Assembly (NCBI RefSeq): GCF_000276665.1
Contig: NW_004955464.1
Coordinates: forward strand, 13,693,462-13,757,461
From: Chinchilla lanigera
Lineage: Eukaryota > Chordata > Mammalia > Rodentia > Chinchillidae
Direction: 5' to 3'
Length of the DNA: 64,000 nucleotides
Made by a program: the position numbers and the translations under genes. Of the stretch, positions 10,706-22,460 are shown piece after piece (the stretch's first letter is position 1; each line of letters starts with the position of its first letter). The notes under the pieces were generated by a model that saw only the letters and a list, made by a program, of their open reading frames with translations, was not told the DNA's origin and searched no databases.

Positions 10706-12156
10706 CCCCTGTCAACTCTGAAAAGAAGAGAGAGAAAAAGAGAGAGGGGGAGAGAGAAAAGAGGAGAAAGAAAGATTGTTTAAGTGTTTAACCATGAGAT
10801 TGCCAACAGGAAGTACGAGGGAGTCAGCCCAGCTTGTTCAAGGGCCAAGGCCTAGGTTTAGGGAGGCTTGGAACACTTAAACCCTGAGCCTTGCACTTGC
10901 CCCCCTTGGGGGCAGTTCTTTCTGCCCCTAGCAGAGTTATCACAGACTCATCTCACAGCCTTGGACGAATCTTATGAAGACATCATCAAAGAACAACTAT
11001 GGGTTGCCACACCAGCTGCTGAGAATGTCTGTTACAGGCCAAAAGGTAGGGTGCCCTTTTTGGTCTCCAAACTCCCCAAGGCACTGGCTGTGGCAGGGGC
11101 AGTGGGCCGGAGAAGACCTTCAGCAAAGTGGAGGATGCTGTTAGCAAGAGGCAGCCAAACCTGGCCTGTTGGACAGTGCCTGGGGCTTTGGGTCCATTGG
11201 CCTGATCCCTCCCTTGGCTTGGCGGAGACATTCCCAACTCTCACACTCTCCCCTCAGGCCACTTAGCTGCTCAGTGCCCTTCTTCCCACTGCTGGATGCA
11301 GAGCTCCTTGCACCACCTGGGTCGGACACTCTTCCTCCACTGTGGTCACACCTTCCTGCAATCTGCAGACACTTACCACACTCCAGCCTAGGCAGGCAGG
11401 CTCAGCATGCCTCTCCACTCCCGCCGCCTCAGCCGTCACTTAGCCAAGCTAAACAGATTTAGCTCCTTTAATCTTTCCTCATTAGCTGGCAATCTGGAAA
11501 GGAAACAAATGCTCACCCCATACAGGTTCAAGCTGTTGCTTTAACCTTGTAAAAGTGTGTAGGGTGCTGGGGCTGTGGAGCCAGTTAGAATCATTACCCT
11601 GAGAAGCCACGCCCGCTCAGCAAGTGCCCTAGGGGCCTTCCCCACACTGCTTGAAACCACCCCCATGTGTCGCCTCCCTTCCAGCCCCAAGAGCTCCACA
11701 CCCAAATTTGGGGCCTGCAGCCCCCACATCAGGACAGCTTCCAGGGCTTTCCTATGACTGTCTCCAATGAGCAGGAGATTTTTACCTAAAATGTGTTCAT
11801 TTGATCCAACCTGCCCCTTCCCCCATAATGAACCGCTCAAGTCTGTGACTTCTTTGGGTTCCTGTATTATTCCTCGGCCACACCCACCCTTCAGCTTCTT
11901 CAGTTACTTGCTATTTTCTTCTTATCCAAAAGGAGACCTTGTTAAATGTTCATCAGGAAGGAATCCCTTGCCCTGAATGCGCTCCCTGCCATTGATCTTT
12001 CCTCTCCGTGCAGTTTCCATTTACATACCTACACCACCAGCAAAAACCTGAACCTGTTTTAACAGCAGCCACTTGTGGCATGCCCATTACAACACATCTG
12101 TTTTTCTGTTTCCAATTTGATCACATAGTGTTATTCTGTTTGGTGTGGTTTGGCCC
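10706..12156. other. Repeat-poor unassigned sequence
   Basis: It contains a purine-rich stretch at about 10723-10772 and otherwise unique, moderately GC-rich DNA. Frames up to 132 codons (10868-11266) overlap others on the opposite strand and show no domain. The segment 11440-11540 contains 'ctcctttaatctttcctcat' and could be a further conserved island. Confidence 0.35.
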
Positions 12157-12262
12157 TTAGGCATACTTACACATACACATGCATACACACGCACGCACAC
12201 ACACCACACACATACCACACACATGCATACACACACACACCACACACACACACACACACACA
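12157..12262. repeat. (CA)n-rich microsatellite, imperfect
   Basis: About 100 bases of CA with 'cat', 'cg' and 'cac' interruptions, ending in a clean CA run at 12242-12261. Confidence 0.92.
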
Positions 12263-13254
12263 GAGTCACTGTTTTATTTTCCTCCTGGAGATGACAGACA
12301 TCCCCCCCTTTCACTGGATCTGGTCTCAAACTGAGTGGATGAAGATTTTTAGGACTGTTGCATCACTTTTTAGATGACAGGAGTCACATCCGTTTTACTT
12401 TGCTGGGCTTCTGATGGCCCCTTTTACTTTCTATGATTTTCTAGACATAATTATAAGTGGTTCAATCAGCGCCCTGCATAGCATGTTCCCAGAACACTGG
12501 CCTTAATACCTCGTGATGGATGTCACCCTGACTTGCTGATTTGTGAAACCTTTACATTTTCTGAGTATTCTCTTACCTGCTTTCTATCAGTAACGATTTT
12601 TGCACAGTCTGCATTTACTTCCTAATTATCCAAATTCCTTTTTGTCATTTTTCTTCTTAAAGACTGATCTAAAAAATGAGCTGAGCATCTCTGCCCTGTA
12701 GGAGGCAAGATGAATCTCCACCGCCCTTCATTCATTAGTGGTCTCCATGCTCACGGTCTTCCCCACCTCTCCCTTCACCTCACTCAGTGTACTGCTAGAC
12801 ATGTTTATCCCTTTTAACTCTTCACTGAAGTTCCCCTCCATCTCCACTGGTTTTTCCTCTTGTCCACAAGCCCCAGGATCTGTCCTCACCCTAGGCTATT
12901 CCACAGGCAGAGCCCTTCCCACTTTATCAGAACTGGCTGTATTTTTCTGTGTGTTCTTCATTCACGTCCGTCCTCAGGGCTCCAAAATGGACAGGCATCT
13001 TTGAATAGAAGCAGAAAGCTGCAATTGGCTGCCTGCTTCCCTGCCTCACCAAAAAGACTTCCTCTATCACACCCTCTCATCCTCTGGCCCTCTGGCCTGC
13101 TGGCTTCCATTTTGGGGTTCTTAAGAAACTTCCCAGATCTGAAAGCAATAGCCAGTCCTCCCTCCGACCTCTAGGAAATCTTGGTTTTCATTTTGTTCAT
13201 TTTCTCCGTGAGTTGCTACCTTTCCCTTTTCTTCTTCCATTCATCATTTAGCAT
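12263..13254. other. Unassigned unique sequence
   Basis: Pyrimidine-rich in 12720-13160, possibly an extremely decayed sense L2 coding region, but I cannot anchor it to clear landmarks. No exon is apparent. Confidence 0.3.
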
Positions 13255-13500
13255 GGTGAGTCCCCAAGTGACTCCCATAAGCACTAGGGGCAAAGTAGTG
13301 AACCAAACAGTGAGAGACCAGCTCTCACGGTGCGTAAACCCTGGCGGAAGAGAGCCCTTAACTAAATACTCTCCCAAGTCAATGTATAAAAATGCAGAGG
13401 GCTATATGAAAGTAGAACCAGAGGATAAAATTTGCACTGGGAATCAGTAAAATTCACTGAGATGGGAGGGTGGGGTGAAATACTGGCTAAGGTCCTGAAA
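13255..13500 (-). mobile_element. L2 LINE 3' region, antisense (diverged)
   Basis: 'agtgaaccaaacagtgagag' with 'gctctcacggtgcgtaaa' mirrors the reverse L2 'gtgaacaaaacagac' and 'catggagcttaca' order. The 5' extent is uncertain. Confidence 0.4.
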
Positions 13501-13696
13501 AGGAAAGCTTGCATATGTGATGAACAGGTGAAGCAGTTTGGTGGAGGGTGGCCTGGGAAAGGGAGGAGTCCCAAGCTGAGGCTAGACCAGTGTCCTCAGA
13601 TGAGCATGAAATACAAGACAAGAGACAGATTAGGGAAAGAAAGGTGTGCTGCACTCTGTCCCGGAACAGCTGGAGAAGCAACTCACTCCCATGCCT

Positions 13697-13738
13697 TGTC
13701 TTGTCTCTTCTTTTTTCTTCTCTCTTCTCTTCTTTTTC
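13697..13738. repeat. (TC/TTC)n polypyrimidine tract
   Basis: Nearly pure T/C, directly preceding the antisense B1. It probably derives from the reverse of that element's decayed A-rich tail. Confidence 0.7.
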
Positions 13739-13836
13739 TTGAGACAGATCTCATCATGCAATTCAGGTTGGCCTTGAACTCTCCTGCCTCACCCTTCTGA
13801 GTGCTGGGACCATGAGCATGTGTCACCACGCCCAGC
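13739..13836 (-). mobile_element. B1 SINE, antisense, internally deleted
   Basis: Both ends are present ('gagacagatctcatcatgc' at the tail side and 'caccacgcccagct' at the 5' side). One copy of the internal 'ggccagcctg..ctacatagtgag' duplication and adjoining bases are missing between 'ccttgaact' and 'ctcctgcctc'. Confidence 0.85.
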
Positions 13837-14149
13837 TCCATGTCTATTTTCTAACCTCCCTCTTGCTTTGAGGGGGAACCGAAGCTGGTGAAAACATAAA
13901 CAACACCTTTGACTTTATTTCCTCTTTTGCCTTGGCTACCTGAATGGCCTTCCTGGTTTTCTCCCCCATGAGTGGGTCTGCATGCACTTACCTAAAGGAA
14001 CATGCAAGAGATTCCACTTCATTAAAGCACCTGGCCTGGGGCTAAGGTAGGCACAGGAGGGGTGGGAACTTTAGAATCACTGGTAGGGATGGGCAATTTG
14101 CGAAAGGTCTCTACAGGAGGCTGATGTGCCATCCTGGAAGTGCTTCATT
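13837..14149. other. Unassigned unique sequence
   Basis: No repeat or exon recognised. Confidence 0.4.
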
Positions 14150-14290
14150 TAATAGAATCAACCTCCTCTGAGCCTCAGTTTCCTTATCATAAAAGAAGGG
14201 TTAATCCTTTCCATCTGTCCTTACTGAGTAAAAGAAGGCTTACATTAGTTCTTTGAAAACTACAGAGTATTCCTCAGGTGAGAAGAAGTC
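14150..14290 (+). mobile_element. MIR SINE fragment, sense
   Basis: 'tgagcctcagtttccttatc' followed by 'ataaaagaagggttaat' is the MIR core 'cctcagtttcctcatctgtaaaatgg' in decayed form. Confidence 0.6.
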
Positions 14291-15525
14291 TTCTACTGCT
14301 GGAGACCCAGAAAGAAGTGATGACCCTATGGCGGCTCTACAGTGAGGGCAGAGATGCTCGAAGCAGGGCGGCTCCCAGACCACAGATAATGGTGGAAGCC
14401 TTGGGATGCAGAGCTGCCCATGTGACAGGGTCCTTCGACAAACTGGGCTCTTAGTTTCTGGCTGTGATCTGTTTTATTCTACAGTGCCACACAGGGTTGA
14501 AAGGCCTTCCGAGCTCATCCAGGCCAAACATCAGCTAAAGCAGAGTCCCTTCCACAAGTGTTGTGCAGTATTCAGGGGCATCCAGCCCAGGAGCAGGATG
14601 AAAAAGCAGGATTTCTTAAGGAAAAGATGAGGAGATGGACAGAGAAAAAGAGGTAGCCCTTAAAGGGAGGGCAAAATGTCTCACTGTTCGGCACCCACTC
14701 TTTGCCCACCTGCTGACCCCATGTAACCAGGCCATCTCTCCTGCACGTTCACCCCAGGATGCTCGCAGACCTGATAGCTCCCAAGGGCACCTGGAAAACA
14801 CAAGGGGACCTGGCCGCCAACACCCAGGGCTCCCAGAAATGTTCACCAGGAGATGGTCCCTTGCCCAGCCTGAGGAAACAATTCCACTGTCCCTCACCCC
14901 TGCCCAGCCCTGCCTCAGGAAAGAAAGGTCATTCCCTCCTCCTCTCCACAGCAGCTTTTCAAAGGTTAAATTCAACCAGCCCGCCCCACCCCCTCATACC
15001 CACCCCCAAACGAGAGAGGAAAAGTTAATTGAAAATGCTGTTTAATTTTTCAGCTCCAGTGGATCCTACCCCAGCACAGATGGCTCCCCCAGGACTGTCT
15101 GTCCCCAGCCCATCTCCACCACTCAGTGCCCCCCAAGCATGGGGGCAGAGGCACAGCCAGCAGTGGCTCAAAGGGAGAAAAAAGAAGGGAGAGTGGGTGG
15201 AGGGGCACCTCCACACAAAAGAGCATTCTGAGCCCTTGGTTCCCTGGCCCAGAGAACAATGCTCCCGACTTGATCCTTTCATAAAGAGAGTTTCTGGTGT
15301 CAGGAGACAGCCGCCCAGCGCCCAAGCCGCCCACACCGGCCACTTCACTGCCCACCACCAACTGCTGTGCTGGCTGGGCTTCATTCCGCGCCCCCCTCTG
15401 CGTCCAGCTGGAAGTGAGTGCCGTACCAGCCCCCACCCCATTCCAGGCCTGCCCGAGACTTGTTGCCCCCTGAAGACTCTGACAGGGCCCCCGAGAGGCC
15501 AGCCAGCTGAGATGAAAGGCTAGGA
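14291..15525. other. Repeat-poor, GC-rich unassigned sequence
   Basis: Long frames exist on both strands (for example 15029-15523 plus, 15025-15441 minus), but they overlap each other and are Pro/Ser/Gly-rich, as expected from GC-rich DNA. A short AT island at 15018-15055 ('gaaaagttaattgaaaatgc') has a TTAATT homeodomain-like core. Confidence 0.35.
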
Positions 15526-15529
15526 CTCT

Positions 15530-15720
15530 AACTGGATTACCCCGACCAGCCCCAGGACTAAAGAGGCCAAGAAACCCTAATTAAAGCCATCCCCCCTTCC
15601 CCCTGCACCCCACCCCAATCACTACAGCGTTTTGCCTTTCATCCCAGGTTCTCCACTTTGTTCAAATTTCCGCTATTGATGAGTTACTAGGCTGTGGAGA
15701 GGTGGGGTAAGTGGAGAGAT
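15530..15720. promoter_or_regulatory. Candidate conserved non-coding element
   Basis: This repeat-free segment carries a TAATTAAAG core at about 15578 and a CTTTGTT SOX-type site at about 15656 on an otherwise C-rich background. The mix of AT-rich cores without transposon sequence resembles enhancer DNA. No coding potential is visible. Confidence 0.35.
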
Positions 15721-16084
15721 TACAAATCCCCTCGGCCTTGAGAGCCACTGGCTGTCAACTTGCTTAGACTTCGTTGTCGCTCCACTGTAGCCAAGAGTGG
15801 AAACCTAGAAGAGGAAGAGAAGGAGTGGGAGGCAGAAGAGCCAAGAGGGAACCATGTGGCTGGAGGTAACCGCTGGTGGGCTGGACGAAGAGCATCCCTC
15901 TAAGTGAGACGCGTATCTCTCCGACCCCTGGGCCATGAGGAAGGGTAGCAGTTACTCCTTTCTAGGGGTATATATGGGGATGCAGTGTCCCCACCTGTTT
16001 GTGCCCCCAAATCTCCACTCCTGTCTCCTCCTTATGCAGAGACAGCCACTTGACTTTGGCTAGAGAGTACAGGTGGAATCCGAG
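15721..16084. other. Unassigned unique sequence
   Basis: No repeat or exon recognised. Confidence 0.4.
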
Positions 16085-16225
16085 ATACCACATTGACTCA
16101 GGAGTTTATAGTCTCCCATTATTGCCTTTTGATCGTCATAGGAATTCCACAAGGCAGGTATTTTTGGCTGTATTTTAGATGAAAAGGAGACGAAGTTTCC
16201 AAGGAACTCTGAGCTCTGCAGTTTT
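16085..16225 (-). mobile_element. MIR SINE fragment, antisense
   Basis: 'cacaaggcaggtatttttgg' followed by 'ttttagatgaaaaggaga' and 'ttgctagctgggcagg' matches the reversed MIR core region. Confidence 0.5.
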
Positions 16226-17164
16226 GCTAGCTGGGCAGGTCAGGGGAGAAGGAAGAGGAGCCAGGGCTTCTGAGGACCAAGCCAGTGTCCTTGCCTCGGA
16301 GAAGCCTGTGTTAGCCAGGGCGTCTCTTTGAGTGACTCTGGACCTGCCCTGCAGAGGGGATTCACTTTCTCTGGCCGGCTCAGCCTGTGGGGTGCTGCTG
16401 GGAGCTGAGAGCAGCCCTCAGGGGCCAACAGAGGAAACCACAAGAACCCCCTTCTGGAAAAGCAGAAGTCTGAGCCATGCTGTCCCAACCCACCCCCGCG
16501 GCTTTGGATGATCACCTCCCTCCATAGACAAGGAGATTTAGGTATGGCATGTGGTGGGCAGAGGCAGGGGTTGCCTGCCTTGGCGTGACAGCATGCGGAG
16601 AAGAGAAAGTGAGTTCCAGTGACCCAGGAGACCATCACCCTCTCCCAGTATTAGGGAGGAGCCGCAGAGCCTATCCTCCTGCACCCAGCCCTGTCTGACA
16701 CCCTAGGACTGGGAAGGACTGTGAGGTGGTGTCCTACCTAGGGCCAGGCGACCCACTCCTTGTAAAAAAATGAAAGAGAGGAAAACCTCTGGCCTGGGAT
16801 GCCAGGGTTCATGTGGGGGAAGTCTTCTTTGATGTGATTATTCTTTTGTTTTGTTTTGTTTGCTGCCCAGAGAAGGAGGAAGGAATAGGAGTGGTCTATT
16901 AACCTAATTTTCAAAATAAGGGGGTAAGACAGGATACCTTGGAGAAGCGTCAAGGGTGGGGAGAAGGATTCCACCAACCAGCGTGGGCGGGGCCCTGGGC
17001 AGTGCGTGGGGGAGGGGCGCGGAGAGGATCCGAGGGAGGTCAAGGGAGAAACGAAGAAAGAGGAAAAAAGAAAAACCCAGCAGTGCGCCATGTCTCATTG
17101 TTCATGCTCAGCCCTTCAATTTGCTCTCTGCATTCTCCTGCCATGGGGAGAATGTTACGCTGGC
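16226..17164. other. Unassigned unique sequence
   Basis: Includes a short (TTTTG)n run at 16843-16861 and purine-rich DNA at 17035-17077. No exon is recognised. Frames of up to 132 codons lack domains and overlap on opposite strands. Confidence 0.35.
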
Positions 17165-17365
17165 TTAAGGGACAAATCAGACACAAAATAAAGACCAACA
17201 CTCAGCAGTAAAGCAATTATCGCAACATTTTATGCCAGGACTGTTCCTTTTGAAGGCAGCCTGGTGCTACCCGCATGTACCTTAACCCGTTCCTAATAAC
17301 CATAAAGTTACCATTATTTACGGTACAAGACATTAAATAAATAATGCAAACTCAGGCAAGCGAGC
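17165..17365. promoter_or_regulatory. Candidate conserved non-coding element
   Basis: AT-rich, repeat-free block embedded in GC-rich DNA. It contains 'gcaattatcgcaac' at 17213-17226, 'taataaccataaagttacc' near 17294-17312 (CCATAAA is a CDX/HOX-type core in reverse), and a POU-type ATGCAAA at 17344-17350. It has stop codons in all frames. It is one of the best enhancer candidates in the window by texture alone. Confidence 0.45.
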
Positions 17366-17659
17366 AGTCTGCAGAGCGAGGCAAGAAAGCTTCCCGCTGC
17401 GGGCCAGCCGCAGGGGTTAACGCTGGGTGGAGGGACACGCAGGAAGCGACCTGTCCAGAGGCCTGGTGGTTGCCCCAGCCCTCTCCCCGGGGAGCCTTGC
17501 AGAACCAGAGGGTAGACAGGCCCACCAGTGAGAAGAAACCAGGCAACCAAGAGGCACTCTAACCAGGACCTGAGCAGCCCACAAACTTAGCCCGGAGCCA
17601 GCTTCCTTCGGGTTGCCTGGGAGGCATCCGGGGCCTGGAGGAACTCCCCTGAGACTGTG
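17366..17659. other. Unassigned unique sequence
   Basis: GC-rich, no recognisable repeat or exon. Confidence 0.35.
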
Positions 17660-17870
17660 GTAAAAAGGAACACACGTGTGCTCATGTCAATCAGACCCAC
17701 GTTCAAATCCTGCTGGCTATTTGACAGCTATATGAGCCTGGGCAGGTAATAGACTCTCCCAATTCTCTGTGATACAATGGGGGGCTTACTGTGCAGGTTT
17801 TCAAGGAGGGTCAGTGAGACCAGTTGTGTAAAGCAGGGAGACAGTGCCTAGCTCTAATGGTTACTTAATG
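17660..17870 (+). mobile_element. MIR SINE, sense
   Basis: 'atcagacccacgttcaaatc' is the B-box region. It is followed by 'tatgagcctgggcaggtaat', 'gatacaatggggggctta' and 'agacagtgcctagctct', nearly full-length MIR order. Confidence 0.7.
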
Positions 17871-18609
17871 TTTCAATTTCTCTTTCCTTCTAAAAGGAAT
17901 TCTTAGTCTTGCTTTTATAGTTCAAAACTAATAATTTGGTTATATCAATTTGAAATAGCCTAGAAGACTTCCCAAGTTTTCAGTTCAAGGTGAAAGGGAG
18001 ACCTGGAAGGGGTACAGAGGCCAGAGAGACAAATCTGCAAAAAGGATGGATGCCAACTTCTCAAGACAGAAATGGTCACATGGTTTTGGCAAAAAGATTT
18101 TGCAAAAAGAAACTCAGTCTATGTCAAAAAAGATACAGATGCCAGTGAGACGCAGGTGCCAGGGGCCTCTTAGGCCTTGTCTCTGAGGTATCGGACACTA
18201 TCTGTACAAATCAAAGACGGAAGAGGGCGCTTGGCTCTCTCTTCTTTGTCTTTCCCAAGCAACCATGCATTCTAATGCCCCTCCCTAACCTCCAATGCAT
18301 CAGACTGTGCTGTGTGTTATTACAAGTCTAGATTTCTAGAGGAATCTTCAAGGGACTAGCTGTATCAGATGGTCACCTTGCATGCCATCCTCCTCTCCAC
18401 CTTCTGGGTCCCAGAGAAGGCCAGTGGGGATGCAAAGAGACCCTAGATAATGTGGCCTTTAAAACTTCTACATGACAGCCATTTGTGTCCATGCTCTTGG
18501 ACAGATGAGCCTAAGAACTACTTCACTCACAGGCCTGCTTTCTGCCCAGAACAAATTATTTTTGAGGACATCAGAATCACCTAGTTAAGAATAGCCTCAC
18601 TTATCAGCA
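17871..18609. other. Unassigned sequence
   Basis: No repeat family or exon is recognised with confidence. Purine-rich between about 17990 and 18190. Confidence 0.35.
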
Positions 18610-18778
18610 TGGTAAGACTTTAGGAAGCATCGGAATCATCTGGAGGGCTGGTTCAAGGAGATTGCTGGCCCTCCCCAAGTTTCTGCCTCAGTGATCTGGG
18701 TAGGCCCTGACAGTCTGCATCCTGAAGTTCTCAGGTGACACCGATGTTATCAGTGCAGGGGTCAGATCACTGGCCCTA
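18610..18778 (+). mobile_element. MER5A-type hAT-Charlie MITE
   Basis: 'agactttaggaagcatcgga' then 'atcatctggagggctggttc', 'aagtttctgcctcagtgatc' and 'aggtgacaccgatgttatc' follow MER5A order in the sense direction. It has no coding capacity. Confidence 0.7.
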
Positions 18779-19035
18779 GATGTCTTTCCTCAGGTCTCTC
18801 TTCACCTCGGATCTGGCCCTGAAAGATGAACAGAAAGGCCAGGCTAGCTCACTCTCTCTGTGTCTCTCTTCTGGTGGTGGTAGTGGTGATGAGGTCTGGG
18901 ATTTTTTCTTTTTTCTTCAAACCAGATGGAGAATGCAACCAGCAACATATTGTCAGTGTGGTGGTGGATGAAGGCAAACCTGTCCTGGGCATCTTCCCAC
19001 TCACTAACTCTCAGGCACCTAAAAATGGACACAGG

Positions 19036-19190
19036 AAGCCAGGTGTGGTGGCATAAGCCTATAATCCTAGCACTCTGGCAGGCTGAGGCCGGAGGATTGA
19101 AAGTTTGAGCCCTGTTTGGGCAATTTAGCAATTTAGAGAACCTATTTCAGAAAGTAGCTCAGTGTGAAGTCCTTGGGTTCAGTCCCCAGT
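19036..19190 (+). mobile_element. B1-ID composite SINE, sense
   Basis: 'agccaggtgtggtggcataa' and 'gcctataatcctagcactc' open the B1 part. The ID part shows 'agctcagtgtgaag' and 'gggttcagtccccagta'. It ends directly in a CA array instead of an A tail. Confidence 0.88.
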
Positions 19191-19191
19191 A

Positions 19192-19192
<1 letters not shown>

Positions 19193-19231
<39 letters not shown>
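19193..19231. repeat. (CA)n microsatellite
   Basis: About 19 uninterrupted CA units abut the composite SINE. A pure tract of this length is likely to be polymorphic. Confidence 0.95.
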
Positions 19232-19233
<2 letters not shown>

Positions 19234-20889
19234 GGATTTGGAGTCCACGTCCCTTTCTTGCTTGGTGGGGCAAGTTTTTACCTCTGAAAGCAAACTTGGT
19301 AAACATTTCAAATGTACCAAAATTAAAGAAAAAATAGGAACATAATCTTACAAAGTAATGCTATTCTTATATTTTCTTTCTCTCCTCTTCTGATCTTTCT
19401 CCTGTCAAATATTTCCAGGCTGGAGTTCAGGGATTGGCCCTGGGGTTCTCAGGGCCAGACCCTTAACCTATAGAACTAAGAACATACAGAGTGCCTTTCA
19501 GAGCTAAAATCTCCACAGTCCTCTTTACCAGGCCCGAGAAAGCTAGACCACACTGCAGCCTTAGCTAGGAGCTTCGTAAAGTGTGTGTGCGCACGTGTGC
19601 GTGTGACACCAGCTTGGGAAAGGGTCAGAATGGAGCACAGCTGGGAGGTCGGGGCACAGAGCTGTAGGTGCCTGCTCACTAGCGCTTTCTGGCTACCCGA
19701 CCCCTAGGCCCTATTGTTTCTTTTTTTCCCCCAACTTTGAGAAAGGAAAATATTGCCTATTTCAAAGTTTGCAATCGCTCCCTACAGGAGGAAGGGTACA
19801 CAGGAGGCCAGGAAAAGCCAAGAGCAGCAGAACAGCTGATTCCTCAATACTGAGAGGTCCAGAGCCACCAGAGCCCCCCACCAAGCCTGTACTAGTCGCA
19901 AAGTCAGTCTGAGCAAGTGCTCTGCCCCTGTGACTGGGTGGAGTGTTGGGGGGGACTTCATTTTCTTCCGGCTTAAAAAGTGGAAAGCTCTATAAGGCAT
20001 GCAGCAGGGGCAAAGAAATTGTCCTGCTCATCCCCAGATGGCCTCCCCGACTGACCAGGTTACCTCTTCTCTGACAGGCGCTCCTCAGTCTGGCCCTGCC
20101 CTCCCATCCCAGTCTTGCTGCCAGTCCCACAGCTGACCGCCAGCAAACAGGACTCTATCTCTAGAGCCCACCCTCTCCCTCAACTATAGCATTAACCTTT
20201 CTCTTTCTTTCAACAAAAGCCAAACTCTTTCAAAGCCAATCTGATTGAAATTCAAAAACTTTCCAGGGCCTCAGCACCACTCTACTCCTCCCCATGCTGA
20301 CAGCCCCTTACCACCCTCCCACCTCTAGCCCCCTCCCCCCAGCAATGTATAAAACCGCAGGACAAAGCCTCTCCCACCCCCCTCCCTCCAGCACAAGACT
20401 CGCCCTTTGTACCATTGTGTCACTTCAGGCTGGTGCAGAAGGAGCTGGCTCTGAGCTGTCCATTGTCTCCGCCACCCCAACCCCCTGCCTTCGCAGTCTG
20501 GAGGCCTGTGCCAGTCCGGCTTAGGTGGTCAAACCAAGAGAACTTGGGGCCCCTGGGCCCACCCTCTTAAAACAGAGAAGAGCCAAGAACCAGTCTACTT
20601 GCAGGTGCCTGACCCCAGGGCTTCCTAGCCCTAGGCTGGGGACTCAGGTGGACAGAACAGCCTACCCAAGCCTGTTCCCTGTCTTCATGGACACCAGATG
20701 GAGCTCCTCCCTCCCGCCTCTCTCTTCAGAGATGGCCCCTCCCTCTGCAGCAGGAGCGATTAGAAGGCCTGAGGGCCCAGGGGAGGGAAGGGCCCAGGTG
20801 GTGGCCAGGGCCTATTAGAAGATGGAGAAAGGCAGTGAGGGGACACTTCCCTCTACAGGGCTGCGGCCACTGGGGAGGGAAGACCCAAA
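19232..20889. other. Repeat-poor unassigned sequence
   Basis: GC-moderate unique DNA. C-rich stretches at 20280-20410 produce frames without domains. No SINE or LINE is recognised across roughly 1.6 kb, so this may include further conserved or functional non-coding DNA. Confidence 0.35.
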
Positions 20890-21985
20890 CACTTTCCAAC
20901 TGATGAATTAATTCAACAAGTATTTACTGAGCATGTATCATAGAGAGGCTCTTTGGGGAAAGAGTGGTGAATAGAGCAAAGTCTTCCTTATGGAGCTTAC
21001 ATTCGAGTGCGTGAGACTGAGTCAAGAAATCAGCATGTGACATTTCAGGTAAAAGTCCCTGTAGGAAAAAAGAGCAAGAAAAAGGCCAGAGTGTGCCAGG
21101 AGGGAGGGTGCCAGGTGGGAGTGTGGGGAGAGTGTGTGGCAAGAGGCCCATAGAAAGTCTGGATCTAAACTGAGACTGACATGGAGGGAGGCCTGGGAAA
21201 AGGAATCCCAGCCTGAGGAGGAGCAAGAGCAAAGGCCGTTGATTCAGAAGTGGGAAAGCTGAAGGCCACAGGCGCGAGGGTAGAGTATGAGATCAGAGAG
21301 GAGCGGGAGGCCTGGTCATGGAGGTCTGTTCTGCCTTTGGAAGGGGTTCAGATTTTCTCTGATGCAGGAGCAAGTCAGGGAATCACAGAATTTGATTTAC
21401 ATATTGAAAGGCCCCTGGAAAAGAAGTGGGATGCCCTTAGGAGACTTGCAGTTGTCGAGGGGAGAGAGAATGTTGGCTACGGTCAGGGTAATGTGGTAGA
21501 GATGGAGACAAATGGACAGAATTTGGGTGTCTTCTGACGGTGGAACCAACAGGCTTTGTGATATGCTGTGTGCTGACGTGAAAGCAAGGAGTCAAGAATG
21601 ACCCCAAGGCTTTGGGCCTGATCCAAATGAGAAACTAAAGTAGCCATTTACTGATATGGCAGAGATAAAGGAGGCAATTACTCGGGCCTGTGCCATTACA
21701 AGGATCAGTGGTTCTGTTTTGGACACGTGAACTGCCAACTGGAGATGTCCACCGGGTATGTGAGCGTGAGGCTCCGGGAGCAGCCGGGGCTGGGGTGAGA
21801 TGCGGGAGTCACAGCATAGAGCTGTTATGAAGCTGAGAGATAAGGTGAGCTCGCTTGGGGAGGGAGTGCAGATGAAGAAGAGAGGAAATCTGAAAGTGGA
21901 GTCCAAGGACGCCCCAGAGTTGAGCAGTTAGGGGGGAGGAAGAGCAGTCAAAGGAGCAAGCAGTGAGGTAGAAAGTGAATGAGGA

Positions 21986-22092
21986 GGACTGGGGTTTAGC
22001 TCAGCGGCACAGCGCCTGCCTAGCAAGTGCGAGGTCGTGAGTTCAATTCCCGGTACTGGAAAACAAACAAAAAAACAAACAAAAAAGAGAAT
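21986..22092 (+). mobile_element. ID SINE, sense, with target-site duplication
   Basis: 'ggggtttagctcagcggcac' is the A-box end and 'gtgagttcaattcccggtac' the B box. The A-rich tail is (aaac)n-like. An 11-base duplication flanks it: 21975-21985 and 22093-22103 share 'gaatgagga' with one upstream mismatch. Confidence 0.92.
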
Positions 22093-22342
22093 GCGAATGA
22101 GGAGATGAGCAGAGTCCCGGAAGCCAGACGAAGGAAGTGTTTCTAGAAGGCAATGACTTAGATTGAGGATTGGCTGCTGGATTTAGCAATAGGGACATCA
22201 CTAGGGACCTTGACAAAGTCATTTCAGAGGAAGGGTGGGGACATCTGACTGGAAAGGGTTCAAATGAGAATGGAAGAAAAAGGGTGGCAAAGTGGAAGAG
22301 AGAAATGGAGAATTAGCTGCAGGGGAAGAGGGGCCGGGGAAG

Positions 22343-22460
22343 GTTTTTCTTGTTGTTGCTTTGTTTTGTTGTTTTTGTTTTTGCCAGTGCTGAGAGTTAA
22401 ACCCACAGTGTCAAGCGGGCCAGGCAAGTGCTTTACCCCTCAACTACATTTATGGCCCTG
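22343..22460 (-). mobile_element. ID SINE, antisense
   Basis: A T/G-rich reversed tail (22343-22383) leads into 'tgctgagagttaaacccaca' and 'gcaagtgctttacccctcaa', the reverse of ID boxes B and A. Confidence 0.85.

Noticed and set aside
15025..15523. Overlapping 138- and 164-codon frames on opposite strands
   Set aside because: Mutually overlapping Pro/Gly/Ser-rich frames in GC-rich DNA without domain, start context or splice support.
21986..22092. Possible tRNA gene (A and B box motifs)
   Set aside because: The boxes belong to an ID SINE with A-rich tail and target duplication. There is no cloverleaf acceptor stem. The same applies to the other ID copies.
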